Source: Paracoccaceae bacterium (GTDB taxonomy: Bacteria > Pseudomonadota > Alphaproteobacteria > Rhodobacterales > Rhodobacteraceae). Taken from it: 41,704 nt of DNA. Below are positions 16,505 through 25,995 of the stretch, one piece after another. The stretch covers positions 1 to 41,704 of the forward strand of contig JACONJ010000002.1 of assembly GCA_014323785.1 (NCBI GenBank), written 5' to 3'. Position 1 is the first letter of the stretch. Every line of letters begins with the position of its first letter. The translations under genes and the position numbers were made by a program. Below the pieces are notes generated by a model, which was not told the origin of the DNA, did not search any database, and saw only the letters and a program-made list of their open reading frames with translations.

Positions 16505-18277
16505 TCAAAGGGTTCTTGTGACATTCACGTAGGTTCCAGGCGCATCCGCCAGAACCTCAAAACCCGAATCACCCGGAATACGGGCGAGAATCCGGGCACC
16601 AGACCGCCGCTTCAGCCAGCGTTCCCACCGTGGCCACCAGGAACCGTCCTGCTTCTTTGCACGCTGCAGCCAAGCCTCGGGTGTGCCGCTGACATTGGCG
16701 TTGGTGTAATGGCCGTATTTCTTCTTTGACGGCGGGTTGACGATGCCAGCGATATGCCCGGATTCCGACAGGATGAACGTCTTGTCCTTTGCCCCCATCT
16801 GCACCACACCGCGGAAACTGTCCTTCCAGGCCGCGATATGATCTGTCTCGCATGCGACCGCGCAAAGAGGCACGGTCACATCGCCCAGTTTCAGCGTCTT
16901 ATCCAGGAGCTCAAAACCCCCATCGGCCAGCGCGTTGTCCTGACACAGACCGCGCAGATACTGCACCGCCATCCTGCCCGGCAGGTTGGTGCCATCACCA
17001 TTCCAATACAGCAAATCGAAGGCGGGCGGGGCCTCTCCCATCATATAGCTGCGCACGGCGGGACCATAGACCAAGTCATTGGCGCGCAGAAAGCTGAAGG
17101 TTTTGGACATGTAGGAACTGTCAAGGATGCCTTCATCCCGCACCTGCCGTTCGATTGCATCGACAAAATCATCATCAAGGAACACAGTGAATTCACCCTG
17201 ATCCGAAAAATCCGTCAGCGTTGTGAAAAAGGTGGCGGATTTGACGGATTTGTCGCCGCGTGCCTTCAGCAGGGCCAGAGTCAGGCTTAACGTTGTGCCC
17301 GCGATGCAGTAGCCGACCACGTTCACCTGCTTCTCGCCGGTGACCTCCCTGGCGATGCGGAGTGCCTCCAGGTAGCCGTCCTCGACATAGGTTTCCAACC
17401 CTACATCGGCGTAGCTCGCATCGGGGTTCTTCCAGCTGACCACAAAAAGCGTATAGCCCTGTTCCACGATCCAGCGGATCAGGCTGTTTTGCGGCTTTAG
17501 GTCCAGGATGTAAAATTTGTTGATCCAGGGCGGAACGATCACCAGGGGCGTTTTGTACACACATTCCGTGGTCGGTGCATATTGGATCACCTCCATCATC
17601 CGGTTGCGAAAGATCACTGCCCCCTCGGTTGCGCCAATATTCCTGCCAACCTCAAAAGCGTCTGGATCGGCCAGGGTGGGCAGAACCTCTCCGCGGTGGC
17701 TTTCGATATCACGCACAAGGTTCTCCAGCCCGTCAACCAGGCTTTGCCCTTCGGTCTTCACCGCGCGTTCCAGGGCATCGGGGTTCGTCGCCAGGTAGTT
17801 TGTTGGCGAAAACAGGTCGATGATCTGCCTTGAGAAGAACGCAATCCGCTGCTTGTCCTTTGAATCGAGCCCGTCGATATCCCGCACAGCCTGTTCGATC
17901 GCTGCGGATGAAATCAGATATTGCTGCTTGATGAAGTTGAAATAAGGGTGGGTCTTCCACATCGGGTTGGAAAACCGGCGGTCATCAGGGGTGTGATCCT
18001 CGGGTGCGGCCATATGTCCGCGCGTCAATTGCTGCTGTGCCTCCATGAAATGCGTCAGGGTCTGGCCCCAATACCGCACTTGGGTTTCCATCAGTTTCGC
18101 GGGGTTGTTTATCATCTCATTCAGATAGGCCGCACCAGCCTTCAGATAGAAATCCTGCCCCGGGCCCTGCAGCCCTGAATCACCTGGCGCACGCGCACTG
18201 ATGGCGGCGACCATACGCTTGCTCAATTCCTCCATCTTGGCCAGGTTTGCGGTCAACTGGTCCAGGCTTTCGCCCAT
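16505..18277 (-). CDS. phaC: class I poly(3-hydroxybutyrate) polymerase
   Basis: PhaC polymerises (R)-3-hydroxybutyryl-CoA at the granule surface. The 590-residue length is typical of class I synthases. The lipase-like box is GYCIAG with nucleophile Cys324. The catalytic Asp lies in the TDHIAAW motif and the His in SGHIAG near the C-terminus. The N-terminal domain (about 1-200) has the class I pattern with ANP/NPTNYLATNP-like residues. GGGGGAGG lies 6-7 bp before the ATG. The gene is divergent from phaZ and precedes phaP on the same strand with a separate phaP promoter. Confidence 0.97.
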   Translation of the reverse strand: MGESLDQLTANLAKMEELSKRMVAAISARAPGDSGLQGPGQDFYLKAGAAYLNEMINNPAKLMETQVRYWGQTLTHFMEAQQQLTRGHMAAPEDHTPDDRRFSNPMWKTHPYFNFIKQQYLISSAAIEQAVRDIDGLDSKDKQRIAFFSRQIIDLFSPTNYLATNPDALERAVKTEGQSLVDGLENLVRDIESHRGEVLPTLADPDAFEVGRNIGATEGAVIFRNRMMEVIQYAPTTECVYKTPLVIVPPWINKFYILDLKPQNSLIRWIVEQGYTLFVVSWKNPDASYADVGLETYVEDGYLEALRIAREVTGEKQVNVVGYCIAGTTLSLTLALLKARGDKSVKSATFFTTLTDFSDQGEFTVFLDDDFVDAIERQVRDEGILDSSYMSKTFSFLRANDLVYGPAVRSYMMGEAPPAFDLLYWNGDGTNLPGRMAVQYLRGLCQDNALADGGFELLDKTLKLGDVTVPLCAVACETDHIAAWKDSFRGVVQMGAKDKTFILSESGHIAGIVNPPSKKKYGHYTNANVSGTPEAWLQRAKKQDGSWWPRWERWLKRRSGARILARIPGDSGFEVLADAPGTYVNVTRTL

Positions 18278-18312
18278 CTTGATCCTCCCCCTTTGATCTT
18301 TAACATCTCTTG

Positions 18313-18341
18313 ATTTTATCGTTCAGATGCAGCATATGCAA
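18313..18341 (-). promoter_or_regulatory. phaC promoter overlapping a TGCA-rich palindrome
   Basis: On the minus strand TTGCAT (18341-18336), 17 bp, and TAAAAT (18318-18313) form a good promoter about 36 bp upstream of the phaC start. The -35 is overlapped by TGCAGCATATGCA (18328-18340), a near-palindromic TGCA-rich sequence of the kind PhaR is reported to bind. The same 150 bp region must also drive phaZ rightward. Confidence 0.55.
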
Positions 18342-18427
18342 TCATGGTGCTGTCAGGGTAAGAGAACATAAGCAAGGAAAGACCCCATCTGGCCCGGATA
18401 TTTTGGTGCATCAGGCAGGAAAGTACG

Positions 18428-19696
18428 ATGAGATATCTTCTCACCTATGATTTCATGGAATCTGTCCGTGTAACGAATCAATGGCTCGGATCAACGGCGC
18501 GGGCCATGTGCTCTTACCCGCAGCTTGGGCTGATCGTGAATCCCGCTATTCAGATGACTGCCGCCTGGGGCGAAGTGATGGAACGCAGTTTTGCGCGCAT
18601 GACAACCAGGCCGGATTGGGCGATCTACTCGATCCCCGGCGATGACGGCCACGATCATCCTGTTGCCATTGATACAATCCTCTCTCGCCCCTTTGGCGAT
18701 CTGATCCGCTTCGACGTCCAGGGCCGTGCGCCCACAGGGCGGAAGGTTCTGCTTGTCGCGCCGATGTCAGGCCATTACGCCACCCTGCTGCGGTCCACGG
18801 TTGTCAGCCTGCTGCCCGATTGTGACATCTACATCACGGATTGGCACAATGCGCGCGACATTCCAGTCAGCACGGGCAAGTTCGATATCGAAGATTACAC
18901 GCTTTACCTTGTTGAGTTCCTGCGCGAAATGGGCCCCGATACCCATGTGATTGCGGTTTGTCAGCCAGCCCCGCTGGCCCTTGCGGCCACTGCCTATCTG
19001 GCCGGAGATGATCCAAAGGCCCAGCCCCGCACATTGACCCTGATCGGCGGGCCGGTGGATCCAGATGCAGCCACCACCGACGTGACCGATTTCGGCAACC
19101 GCGTGACAATGGGCCAGCTGGAACGTCACGTGCTGCAGCGCGTCGGTTTCAAATACGCAGGTGCGGGCCGCATGGTGTATCCGGGGCTGCAGCAATTGGC
19201 AAGTTTCATGGCGATGAACGCCGACAAGCATACCAAAGCCTTTGGCAACCAGATTCTGCGGGTGGCCAAGGGTGAGGCGTCTGACCACGACAAACACAAC
19301 ACATTCTATGATGAATACCTTGCCGTCATGGATATGACGGCGGAATTTTACCTTTCGACTGTCGAGCGAATCTTCAAAGGGTTGGAGATCGCCCGGAACC
19401 GCTTTACCGTGGCTGGCAAACAGGTGGATATCGGCAAGATCAGCACGGTGGCGATCAAAACTGTCGAAGGCGGCAAAGATGATATATCGGCCCCTGGGCA
19501 ATGCGTTGCCGCACTTAATCTTTGCAGCGGATTGCCAGAGGAGAAAAAGGCAAGCTATCTGGAACCGAACGCGGGCCATTACGGGATTTTCGCGGGGAAA
19601 AGCTGGCGCACAAAAATCCGCCCGCTGGTGCTGGAGTTCATCGACGCAAATTGCCATGTACCGAAAACACTAGTGAAAGATATCACCGCCAGGTAG
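18428..19696 (+). CDS. phaZ: intracellular poly(3-hydroxybutyrate) depolymerase
   Basis: PhaZ mobilises stored PHB. The 422-residue product starts MRYLLTYDFMES, the typical start of the PhaZ1-type intracellular depolymerases. It has a Cys nucleophile (Cys178 in AVCQPA) instead of Ser, and conserved PMSGHYATLLR and ITDWHNARD motifs. A C-terminal NAGHYGIFAGK-like segment probably supplies the His. AGGAAA lies 6 bp before the ATG. It is divergently transcribed from phaC, so synthesis and degradation share a control region. Confidence 0.95.
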   Translation: MRYLLTYDFMESVRVTNQWLGSTARAMCSYPQLGLIVNPAIQMTAAWGEVMERSFARMTTRPDWAIYSIPGDDGHDHPVAIDTILSRPFGDLIRFDVQGRAPTGRKVLLVAPMSGHYATLLRSTVVSLLPDCDIYITDWHNARDIPVSTGKFDIEDYTLYLVEFLREMGPDTHVIAVCQPAPLALAATAYLAGDDPKAQPRTLTLIGGPVDPDAATTDVTDFGNRVTMGQLERHVLQRVGFKYAGAGRMVYPGLQQLASFMAMNADKHTKAFGNQILRVAKGEASDHDKHNTFYDEYLAVMDMTAEFYLSTVERIFKGLEIARNRFTVAGKQVDIGKISTVAIKTVEGGKDDISAPGQCVAALNLCSGLPEEKKASYLEPNAGHYGIFAGKSWRTKIRPLVLEFIDANCHVPKTLVKDITAR

Positions 19697-19716
19697 GGTT
19701 GAGCCCCCGGACCTGT

Positions 19717-19749
19717 CCATTTTGGCGGCGCAGCCGCCCCCCCGAATGG
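19717..19749. terminator. hairpin between convergent phaZ and alpha/beta hydrolase genes
   Basis: A GGCGGC-GCA-GCCGCC stem (19724-19738) sits inside flanking CCATT / AATGG arms. There is no U-tract on either strand, so this is a weak bidirectional terminator candidate in the 68 bp convergent gap. Confidence 0.4.
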
Positions 19750-19764
19750 CGGGCCTTGTCCGCG

Positions 19765-20493
19765 TTATGCATGCGCGGTTGTCCGCCCACCCGTGTGATC
19801 TTGGTCCAGCCAGGCTTGCAGTGCGGCGGTGGTGGCTGCGGGCTGTTCCAAGGTTGGCAGATGCCCTGCATCGGGGATCAGCGTTAACGTCGCGTGCGGG
19901 ATCAGATCGGCCATGAATTCGTGCCGTCGCACCGGGCACAGCACATCATGTTCGCCGCACAGAACCAGGGCAGGCACGGAAATCCGGCGCAGCACCGCCT
20001 GCTGATCTGGCCGCCGCTGCAGGGCCCGCGACTGTGCCACAAATACATCCGGCCCCAGATTTCGCGCCATATCCATAACCAGATCCAGCACGTCTGCCCG
20101 GTTTTGCCCGGGGGCCAGGTAGTTTGGCTTCATCTCTTCCTGCATCACCTGGTCCAGACGACTGGCCCGGGCCGCGACGATCTGCGGCTCTCGTGCTGCG
20201 GCAACGGCAGGGGTTTCGGCCAGCGGGTTCGTATCCAATAGCGCGATCCGCGTAATCCGCTCAGGGATGCGGCGATACACCTCCATCGCAACGATGCCCC
20301 CCATCGAAAGGCCCGCCAAGGCAAAGCGTTCCGGTGCACCGGCGATGACCTGTTCGGCAATCGCGGACATGCGTTCACCCCCCGTGATCGGCGCGACCTG
20401 CACGGCCCGGCGGGGGGAAAACGCCGCCAATTGCGGCCCCCACAGCCGCGCATCGCACATCATCCCGGGCAACAGCATCAAGGGTTCGGTCAA
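19765..20493 (-). CDS. alpha/beta fold hydrolase
   Basis: The 242-residue protein has the alpha/beta-hydrolase core: LLPGMMCDARLW (oxyanion region), nucleophile Ser63 in GLSMGG, the acid in CGEHDVLCP, and His in DAGHLPTLEQP. The substrate is unknown. Proteins of this type are often annotated as lactonases or esterases. The longest frame starts with TTG at 20493, with AGAGGA about 7 bp upstream. The next in-frame ATG is at 20478. It is convergent with phaZ. No operon partner is clear. Confidence 0.8.
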   Translation of the reverse strand: MTEPLMLLPGMMCDARLWGPQLAAFSPRRAVQVAPITGGERMSAIAEQVIAGAPERFALAGLSMGGIVAMEVYRRIPERITRIALLDTNPLAETPAVAAAREPQIVAARASRLDQVMQEEMKPNYLAPGQNRADVLDLVMDMARNLGPDVFVAQSRALQRRPDQQAVLRRISVPALVLCGEHDVLCPVRRHEFMADLIPHATLTLIPDAGHLPTLEQPAATTAALQAWLDQDHTGGRTTAHA

Positions 20494-20526
20494 AGGGAAA
20501 TCCTCTTCACGGGTCCGGGCGGTGCG

Positions 20527-20643
20527 TCACGGCCAGAGGGGGGGGAACAGCCCCACGATCAATTCGCCATATGTCGCAAAGGCGGTGGCTTGTGCCGGGG
20601 CGAGTGCCAAACGGAATTTGTAGCCCCGGCGAATTGCATCCAT
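20527..20643 (-). pseudogene. 38-codon ORF resembling the N-terminus of an OrfB/TnpB-type transposase (tentative relic)
   Basis: A short frame begins MDAIRRGYKFRLALAPAQAT. It resembles the YKFRL-P-x2-Q start of IS200/IS605 OrfB and related transposases, then stops after about 38 codons, just past an eight-G run (20538-20545). No further transposase sequence or terminal repeats are seen. The similarity is short and could be chance. Confidence 0.2.
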
Positions 20644-20687
20644 TTATTCAAGTCCTGCCGTGCTTCGGGACAGCCTTTCCATCACCA

Positions 20688-21821
20688 TCACACGCGCCGC
20701 GCAGCCAAATCGGCACCTGCGCATAATGCCGCCAATTTCGCATAGGCGATGTCCGGGTCAACCGCGCCAAAGCCCGCAAATGTACCAAATCCGCAATCGG
20801 TACCCGCGACCACCCGGTCAGCACCGACAATTTGCACAAATTTCAATATCCGTTCGGCAACCAGTTCGGGATGTTCCACAAAATTCGTGGTGCTGTCCAG
20901 CACCCCCGGCACCAGAATCTTATCCTCCGGAATCTCTCTGGCACGGTCCCGGAACACGGTCCATTCATGGGCGTGACGGGGGTTCGACGTCTCAAACAGC
21001 AGATGGCTGGCCGCAACCTTCATCAAGGTTGTGAACACGGTGTCCATCGGAATATCGCAAATATGCGGCCCTTCATAGTTGCCCCAGCAGATATGGACCC
21101 GCACCCGTGCCGGGTCGATGCCCTCAAGCGCGTGGTTCAATGCCTCTACATGGGTTTCCGCGATTTGCACAAACGCTGCATCTGTCAGTTCCGCGAACAG
21201 CATGTGCCTCGACAGGGCCAGATCGGGACAATCCAGCTGCAGCATCAACCCGCTGTTGATGATCGTGCGGTATTCCTCTCGCATTGCATCGGCCAGGGCG
21301 GCCAGATACGCCTCTCGTGTCGGATAGAAATCATTCTGCAAAAACAGAGAGATCACACCGGGCGAAGCCGCGTTCATGAACCCTTCCCGCGCCCCGTGCC
21401 GTGCCATCCCGGCCTTCAGGTTGGCGATATCCTTTTTCAGCTCATCCTGACCCTTCGGTCGCACCTCTCCCACGCACATCGGTCGCGCATAGGTCGGCGT
21501 GCCGCCATCACCGCGCAGGCGTTCCAGAAAGGCGGGAAAATGCTTCAGGTCCGCTGGTGCATTACGTGGGCTGTCCCCGGCGAATCCAGTATAACGATCC
21601 TTGACATAAGTCGCATAGCTGATCTTTGAGGTTTCCCCGTCGCTGACCATGTCGATGCCGGCTTCCACCTGGCGGCGAACGGTCTCGGCACAGGCCTCGG
21701 TCATGGCCGCATCAAAGGCCGCGGGTTCGAAGAGTTCCCCACGCTCCCGGGCGAAAATGAAATCAACCACGTTTTGTGTCCGGGGAAGGCTGCCGACATG
21801 CGTTGTTTTAAGGATTGCCAT
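20688..21821 (-). CDS. cobalamin-independent methionine synthase II (MetE C-terminal domain)-like protein
   Basis: The 377-residue protein matches the UROD/MetE-like family that contains only the C-terminal catalytic half of MetE. It has THVGSLPR at the N-terminus, VSDGETSK, a zinc-site-like HICWGNYEGPH, and TDCGFGTFAG near the end. Such stand-alone proteins transfer methyl or alkyl groups between thiols and corrinoid or folate donors in some organisms. The substrate in this family branch is unknown, so metE should not be assumed. The ATG at 21821 follows GGAAAGGG. An upstream in-frame start at 21845 is less likely. It has no riboswitch of its own that I can see. Confidence 0.85.
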   Translation of the reverse strand: MAILKTTHVGSLPRTQNVVDFIFARERGELFEPAAFDAAMTEACAETVRRQVEAGIDMVSDGETSKISYATYVKDRYTGFAGDSPRNAPADLKHFPAFLERLRGDGGTPTYARPMCVGEVRPKGQDELKKDIANLKAGMARHGAREGFMNAASPGVISLFLQNDFYPTREAYLAALADAMREEYRTIINSGLMLQLDCPDLALSRHMLFAELTDAAFVQIAETHVEALNHALEGIDPARVRVHICWGNYEGPHICDIPMDTVFTTLMKVAASHLLFETSNPRHAHEWTVFRDRAREIPEDKILVPGVLDSTTNFVEHPELVAERILKFVQIVGADRVVAGTDCGFGTFAGFGAVDPDIAYAKLAALCAGADLAARRV

Positions 21822-22380
21822 CTGAACCCTTTCCTTTTCCGACATTTAGTGGCCCGAATACCCCCCAATCGCCGCCGCGGGGAGGTGCTATTCTGAACGA
21901 CGGCACGGGCAGGGACACGCTGAACGGCCACTGCGCACGATTATCTATCAATTTATCAAGGTTGGCGTGATGCACAAGTGATCCAGAGGCGGACGCAACA
22001 TTCCTGACCGATCTAGGGGGTAAACTGGACGCGATGGTCGCGGATTACCCGGACCTTGTGGTCCGCACTGTGGACACCGCAAAACTGGCCTGTCTGCAAC
22101 GCACAGGTCGACCACAGTGTGCAGTCGGGAAGGCTCCGTGCGATCAAGTTCATGTCCCCCCATGTGTCTTGTTCTTGTAACATTCCCATCAATGGCCAAA
22201 GTGAGCTCACTCGTCTGTATAGCGTACCACCCGAGTTCTATTCTGTGCCGTGGTGTGTGCTGCCTGCAAAGAGATGATCGTGTGATGCGCCTTCGACGTC
22301 GTCTCAATCTGTTACCCCGCTGCGATCCGAAAGTCGTAGACAGGCAAAACCCCTCCACCCAAAGGTAACCCTTATTGTTT
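21822..22380. other. 559 bp gene-poor, possibly decayed region next to tRNA-Gly
   Basis: No convincing gene is present. On the plus strand about 40 codons at 21985-22110 read like a degraded protein (SDPEADATFLTDLGGKLDAM...), without a usable start and with no recognised family. Short hairpins cluster at 22051-22064 (GGAC/GTCC) and 22068-22119 (CACTGTGG/CCACAGTG arms around an inner CCTGT/ACAGG stem). The sequence is less GC-rich than its surroundings from about 22150 to 22380. A tRNA-adjacent integration scar is possible, but no attachment-site duplication of the tRNA end was found. Confidence 0.35.
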
Positions 22381-22455
22381 TGGAGCGGGCGATGAGATTC
22401 GAACTCACGACCCTTACCTTGGCAAGGTAATGCTCTACCCCTGAGCTACGCCCGC
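22381..22455 (-). tRNA. tRNA-Gly (GCC)
   Basis: The minus strand folds as a complete cloverleaf. The acceptor stem is GCGGGCG/CGCCCGC, and the D-arm contains TAGCTCAGGGGTAGAGC. The anticodon stem is TTACC/GGTAA around TTGCCAA (anticodon GCC at 22423-22421). The T-arm is GTGAG-TTCGAAT-CTCAT. The discriminator is T and CCA is encoded (22383-22381). It reads the glycine codons GGC and GGU. Confidence 0.97.
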
Positions 22456-22465
22456 TCTCTTTGTA

Positions 22466-22494
22466 TATGTAGTCCAACGCCAGGCAGGCCGCAA
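22466..22494 (-). promoter_or_regulatory. candidate promoter of tRNA-Gly
   Basis: On the minus strand TTGCGG (22494-22489), 17 bp, and TACATA (22471-22466) lie 10 bp upstream of the tRNA 5' end, between the tRNA and the pyc stop codon. Confidence 0.45.
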
Positions 22495-22528
22495 GCAGAA
22501 AATTTGCCTTTCTCCGGCTTCCGGCACC

Positions 22529-25500
22529 TTAGCTCAATTCGATAAGCAAATCCTTCGCATCGATCTGGCTGCCGGGAGAGACGTGCACTGCCGCAACCGT
22601 AGCATCCTGATCCGCGTGAATACCAGTTTCCATCTTCATGGCTTCGATGGTCAGCAGTAAATCGCCCGATGTCACCCTTGTGCCGACCTGGGCTGCGATT
22701 GTCGATACAACCCCCGGCATCGGGGCACCGATATGATTGGGATTGGTGATATCCGCCTTGGGCCGTTTCACCGTTGTCGCCATGGCGCGACGGTCGGGGA
22801 CGCGGACCGTGCGCGGTTGGCCGTTCAGCTCAAAGAAGACCCTGGCTTCGCCTGCGTCATTGGTTTCGCCCTGGGCCTGCATCCGGATCACAAGACTAAC
22901 GCCTGGATCAATCTCGGCCTCAATCTCTTCGCCTGGCACCATCCCGTAAAAGAATGTGCGCGTGGGCAGGGTGAGCACCGGGCCGTAATCGGCGTGGCGG
23001 GTCATGTAATCGGTGAAGACCTTGGGATACATCAGATATCCGTTCAGATCCTCATCATCGATATCGACGCCAAGTGTCCCGGACAGCCCGGCGCGGGTCT
23101 TTTCGATATCGACAGAGGGAAGGTGCTTGCCGGGCCGTTCCGGATTGGGCTGTTCCTCTTTCAGTACCTTTTTCAGGATAGCCGGCGGAAAGCCACCGGG
23201 GGGCTGGCCCAGATTACCCCGCATCATATCAATCACGCTGTCGGGAAAGGCGACATCGATGGCCGGGTTTTCCACATCCGCGCGGGTCAGACCCTGACTG
23301 ACCATCATCAGGGCCATGTCCCCCACGACCTTGGAGGATGGAGTGACCTTCACGATGTCGCCGAACATCCGGTTCACATCGGCATACATCTGCGCCACTT
23401 CGTGCCAGCGATCCTCGAGCCCCAGGCTGCGCGCCTGTGCTTTCAGGTTGGTAAATTGGCCCCCTGGCATTTCGTGTAGATACACCTCAGAGGAGGGGGC
23501 CTGCAGACCAGACTCGAAGGCAGCATAATGCACCCTCACGGCTTCCCAGTAATCGCTGATCCCGCGCACGGACCTGATATCGAGCCCGGTGTCACGCTCC
23601 GTGTTCTTCAACGCCTCGACAATGGTGCCAAGGGTAGCCTGGCTTGTGTTGCCTGAAAGTGCGTCCATAGCGCAATCCACGGCATCCACCCCCACCCCGG
23701 ACGCCGCCAGGATTGTGGCGCAGGCAATGCCAGCCGTGTCATGGGTGTGAAAGTGGATTGGCAGGCCGACCTCCTCTTTCAGGGCCTTGATCAACAGGCT
23801 GGCCGCGGCGGGTTTCAGGAGTCCGGCCATATCCTTTAGCCCCAGGATATGGGCACCCGCCTCTTTCAATGCCTTGCCCATCTTTACATAGTAATCTAGG
23901 TCGTATTTCGCCCGCCCAGGGTTCAGAATGTCACCAGTGTAGCAGATCGCCCCCTCACAGACCTTCCCGGACTCGAGCACCGCGTCCATGGCAACGCGCA
24001 TATTTTCGACCCAGTTGAGTGAGTCGAACACGCGGAATATATCTACGCCCGAAATCGCAGCCTGGGCTACAAATTTTTGCACCACATTGTCGGGATAGTT
24101 CGTGTAGCCGACCCCGTTAGAGGCACGCAGCAGCATCTGCGTCATGATATTTGGCATCGCCCGGCGAATATCGCGCAACCGTTGCCATGGGCATTCCTGC
24201 AGAAACCGATAAGCCACGTCGAAAGTCGCGCCGCCCCAGCATTCCACGCTGAAGAGCCCCGGCAGGTTTGCGGCATAGGCCGGGGCCACATTGATCATGT
24301 CGATCGAGCGCATCCGCGTAGCCAGAAGCGATTGATGCCCGTCGCGCATGGTGGTGTCGGTGATCAGCAGGTGCTTCTGCTTGGCCAGCCAGTCGGCCAC
24401 AGCTTGCGGCCCCTTCGTGTCCAACAGGTCGCGGGTTCCGGCCACTGGCCCTGCCCTCTGCTTTGGCGGGCGGGCAGGTTTCACATCCGCAGGGGGCATC
24501 GGGCGACCCTCGGTCTCGGGATGGCCATTCACGGTGATGTCGGCGATATAGGTCAGGAGTTTCGTCGCCCGGTCCCGGCGCGGCTTGAAATCAAATAACT
24601 CTGGCGTCTCGTCGATGAACCGGGTGTGGTATTGGTCGCTCAGAAAGGTCGGGTGCTTCAGCAGATTCTCGACAAAGGCGATGTTCGTGCTGACACCGCG
24701 AATCCGAAACTCGCGCAGGGCCCGGTCCATCCGTGCAATCGCGGCCTCGGGCGTGGGGGCCCAGGCCGTGACCTTTTCAAGAAGGCTGTCGTAGTAGCGC
24801 GTGATCACAGCACCGGAGTAGGCGGTGCCGCCATCAAGCCGGATGCCCATGCCTGTTGCCCCGCGATAAGCGGTGATCCGGCCATAATCGGGAATGAAAC
24901 TATTGGCAGGATCCTCGGTGGTTATCCGGCACTGGATCGCGTGGCCGTCAAGTTTTACATCGTATTGCGTTGCCACGCCAGTGGCTTCGATCAGCGATTT
25001 ACCTTCGGCAATCAGGATTTGTGCGCGGACGATGTCGATGCCGGTGACTTCCTCTGTCACTGTATGCTCAACCTGCACACGCGGGTTCACCTCAATAAAG
25101 TAGAAGGCACCTGTATCCATATCCATCAGGAACTCGACCGTGCCTGCGCATTCATAGTTCACGTGTTCGCAGATTTTCTTGCCAAACAGGCATAATTCCT
25201 CGCGCTGCACTGCGCTTAGATAGGGGGCAGGGGCGCGTTCCACGACCTTCTGACTACGCCGCTGAACCGAGCAGTCACGCTCGTACAGGTGACAGATATT
25301 CCCCTGGCTGTCGCCGAGAATCTGCACCTCGACATGACGGGCACGCCGGATCATCTTTTCCAGATACCCCTCGCCATTGCCAAAGGCGGCTTCGGCCTCG
25401 CGCCGCCCCTCCAGAACCTTTTCTTCCAGCTCATCAGGCCCGGTGATGCAGCGCATCCCGCGCCCGCCACCGCCCCAGGAGGCTTTCAACATCAAGGGAT

Positions 25501-25966
25501 AACCGATCTGCCCGGCCTTCCTGGCGGTGACGTTCATGTCGTTACCCAGGACATCCGTGGCGGGAATCACCGGCACATCCGCGGCCATCGCCACCTGTCG
25601 CGCACTGGCCTTGTTGCCAAGGGTGCGCATGGTTCCTGACTTCGGGCCGATAAAGGTGATGCCCGCCGCATCACAGGCATCGACGAAATCGGGGTTTTCG
25701 GACAGAAAACCATAGCCGGGATGGATCGCATCCGCTCCGCACATCCTGGCCACGCGGATGATCTCTGCGATGTTCAGATAGGACGCAACCGGCCCCAAGC
25801 CCTCGCCGACCTTATAGGCTTCATCCGCTTTGAAGCGATGCAGGCTCAGCTTGTCTTCTTCGGCATAAATCGCAACCGTGCGCTTGCCGAGTTCATTGGT
25901 CGCCCGCATGACGCGGATGGCGATCTCGCCCCGATTGGCGATCAGGATCTTCCGAAACTCCAGCAT
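22529..25966 (-). CDS. pyc: pyruvate carboxylase
   Basis: Pyc makes oxaloacetate from pyruvate, bicarbonate and ATP, the main anaplerotic reaction. The 1145-residue chain has all domains. Biotin carboxylase covers about 1-450, with KILIANRGEIAIR and the ATP-grasp loop KASWGGGGRGM. Carboxyltransferase covers about 500-830, with TTMRDGHQSLLATR and HFHTHDTAG. The tetramerisation region follows, then a biotin carrier domain with Lys1111 in EAMKM. The ATG at 25966 with GGAAGAGG upstream is the canonical start (MLEFRKILIANRG). The longer frame upstream is intergenic. A CTGC-N3-GCAG palindrome like that at phaP lies upstream at 26034-26044. Confidence 0.97.
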   Translation of the reverse strand: MLEFRKILIANRGEIAIRVMRATNELGKRTVAIYAEEDKLSLHRFKADEAYKVGEGLGPVASYLNIAEIIRVARMCGADAIHPGYGFLSENPDFVDACDAAGITFIGPKSGTMRTLGNKASARQVAMAADVPVIPATDVLGNDMNVTARKAGQIGYPLMLKASWGGGGRGMRCITGPDELEEKVLEGRREAEAAFGNGEGYLEKMIRRARHVEVQILGDSQGNICHLYERDCSVQRRSQKVVERAPAPYLSAVQREELCLFGKKICEHVNYECAGTVEFLMDMDTGAFYFIEVNPRVQVEHTVTEEVTGIDIVRAQILIAEGKSLIEATGVATQYDVKLDGHAIQCRITTEDPANSFIPDYGRITAYRGATGMGIRLDGGTAYSGAVITRYYDSLLEKVTAWAPTPEAAIARMDRALREFRIRGVSTNIAFVENLLKHPTFLSDQYHTRFIDETPELFDFKPRRDRATKLLTYIADITVNGHPETEGRPMPPADVKPARPPKQRAGPVAGTRDLLDTKGPQAVADWLAKQKHLLITDTTMRDGHQSLLATRMRSIDMINVAPAYAANLPGLFSVECWGGATFDVAYRFLQECPWQRLRDIRRAMPNIMTQMLLRASNGVGYTNYPDNVVQKFVAQAAISGVDIFRVFDSLNWVENMRVAMDAVLESGKVCEGAICYTGDILNPGRAKYDLDYYVKMGKALKEAGAHILGLKDMAGLLKPAAASLLIKALKEEVGLPIHFHTHDTAGIACATILAASGVGVDAVDCAMDALSGNTSQATLGTIVEALKNTERDTGLDIRSVRGISDYWEAVRVHYAAFESGLQAPSSEVYLHEMPGGQFTNLKAQARSLGLEDRWHEVAQMYADVNRMFGDIVKVTPSSKVVGDMALMMVSQGLTRADVENPAIDVAFPDSVIDMMRGNLGQPPGGFPPAILKKVLKEEQPNPERPGKHLPSVDIEKTRAGLSGTLGVDIDDEDLNGYLMYPKVFTDYMTRHADYGPVLTLPTRTFFYGMVPGEEIEAEIDPGVSLVIRMQAQGETNDAGEARVFFELNGQPRTVRVPDRRAMATTVKRPKADITNPNHIGAPMPGVVSTIAAQVGTRVTSGDLLLTIEAMKMETGIHADQDATVAAVHVSPGSQIDAKDLLIELS

Positions 25967-25995
25967 ATGCCTCTTCCCTCCAATCGGCCAGCGAA

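Noticed and set aside
20688-21821. Calling the MetE-like gene metE
   Set aside because: It has only the C-terminal catalytic half, belongs to a branch with other possible substrates, and has no B12 riboswitch in front.
21948-22358. 136-codon minus-strand ORF next to tRNA-Gly
   Set aside because: It has Arg-rich, low-quality composition, no family resemblance and no clear ribosome-binding site. It probably reflects a decayed region.
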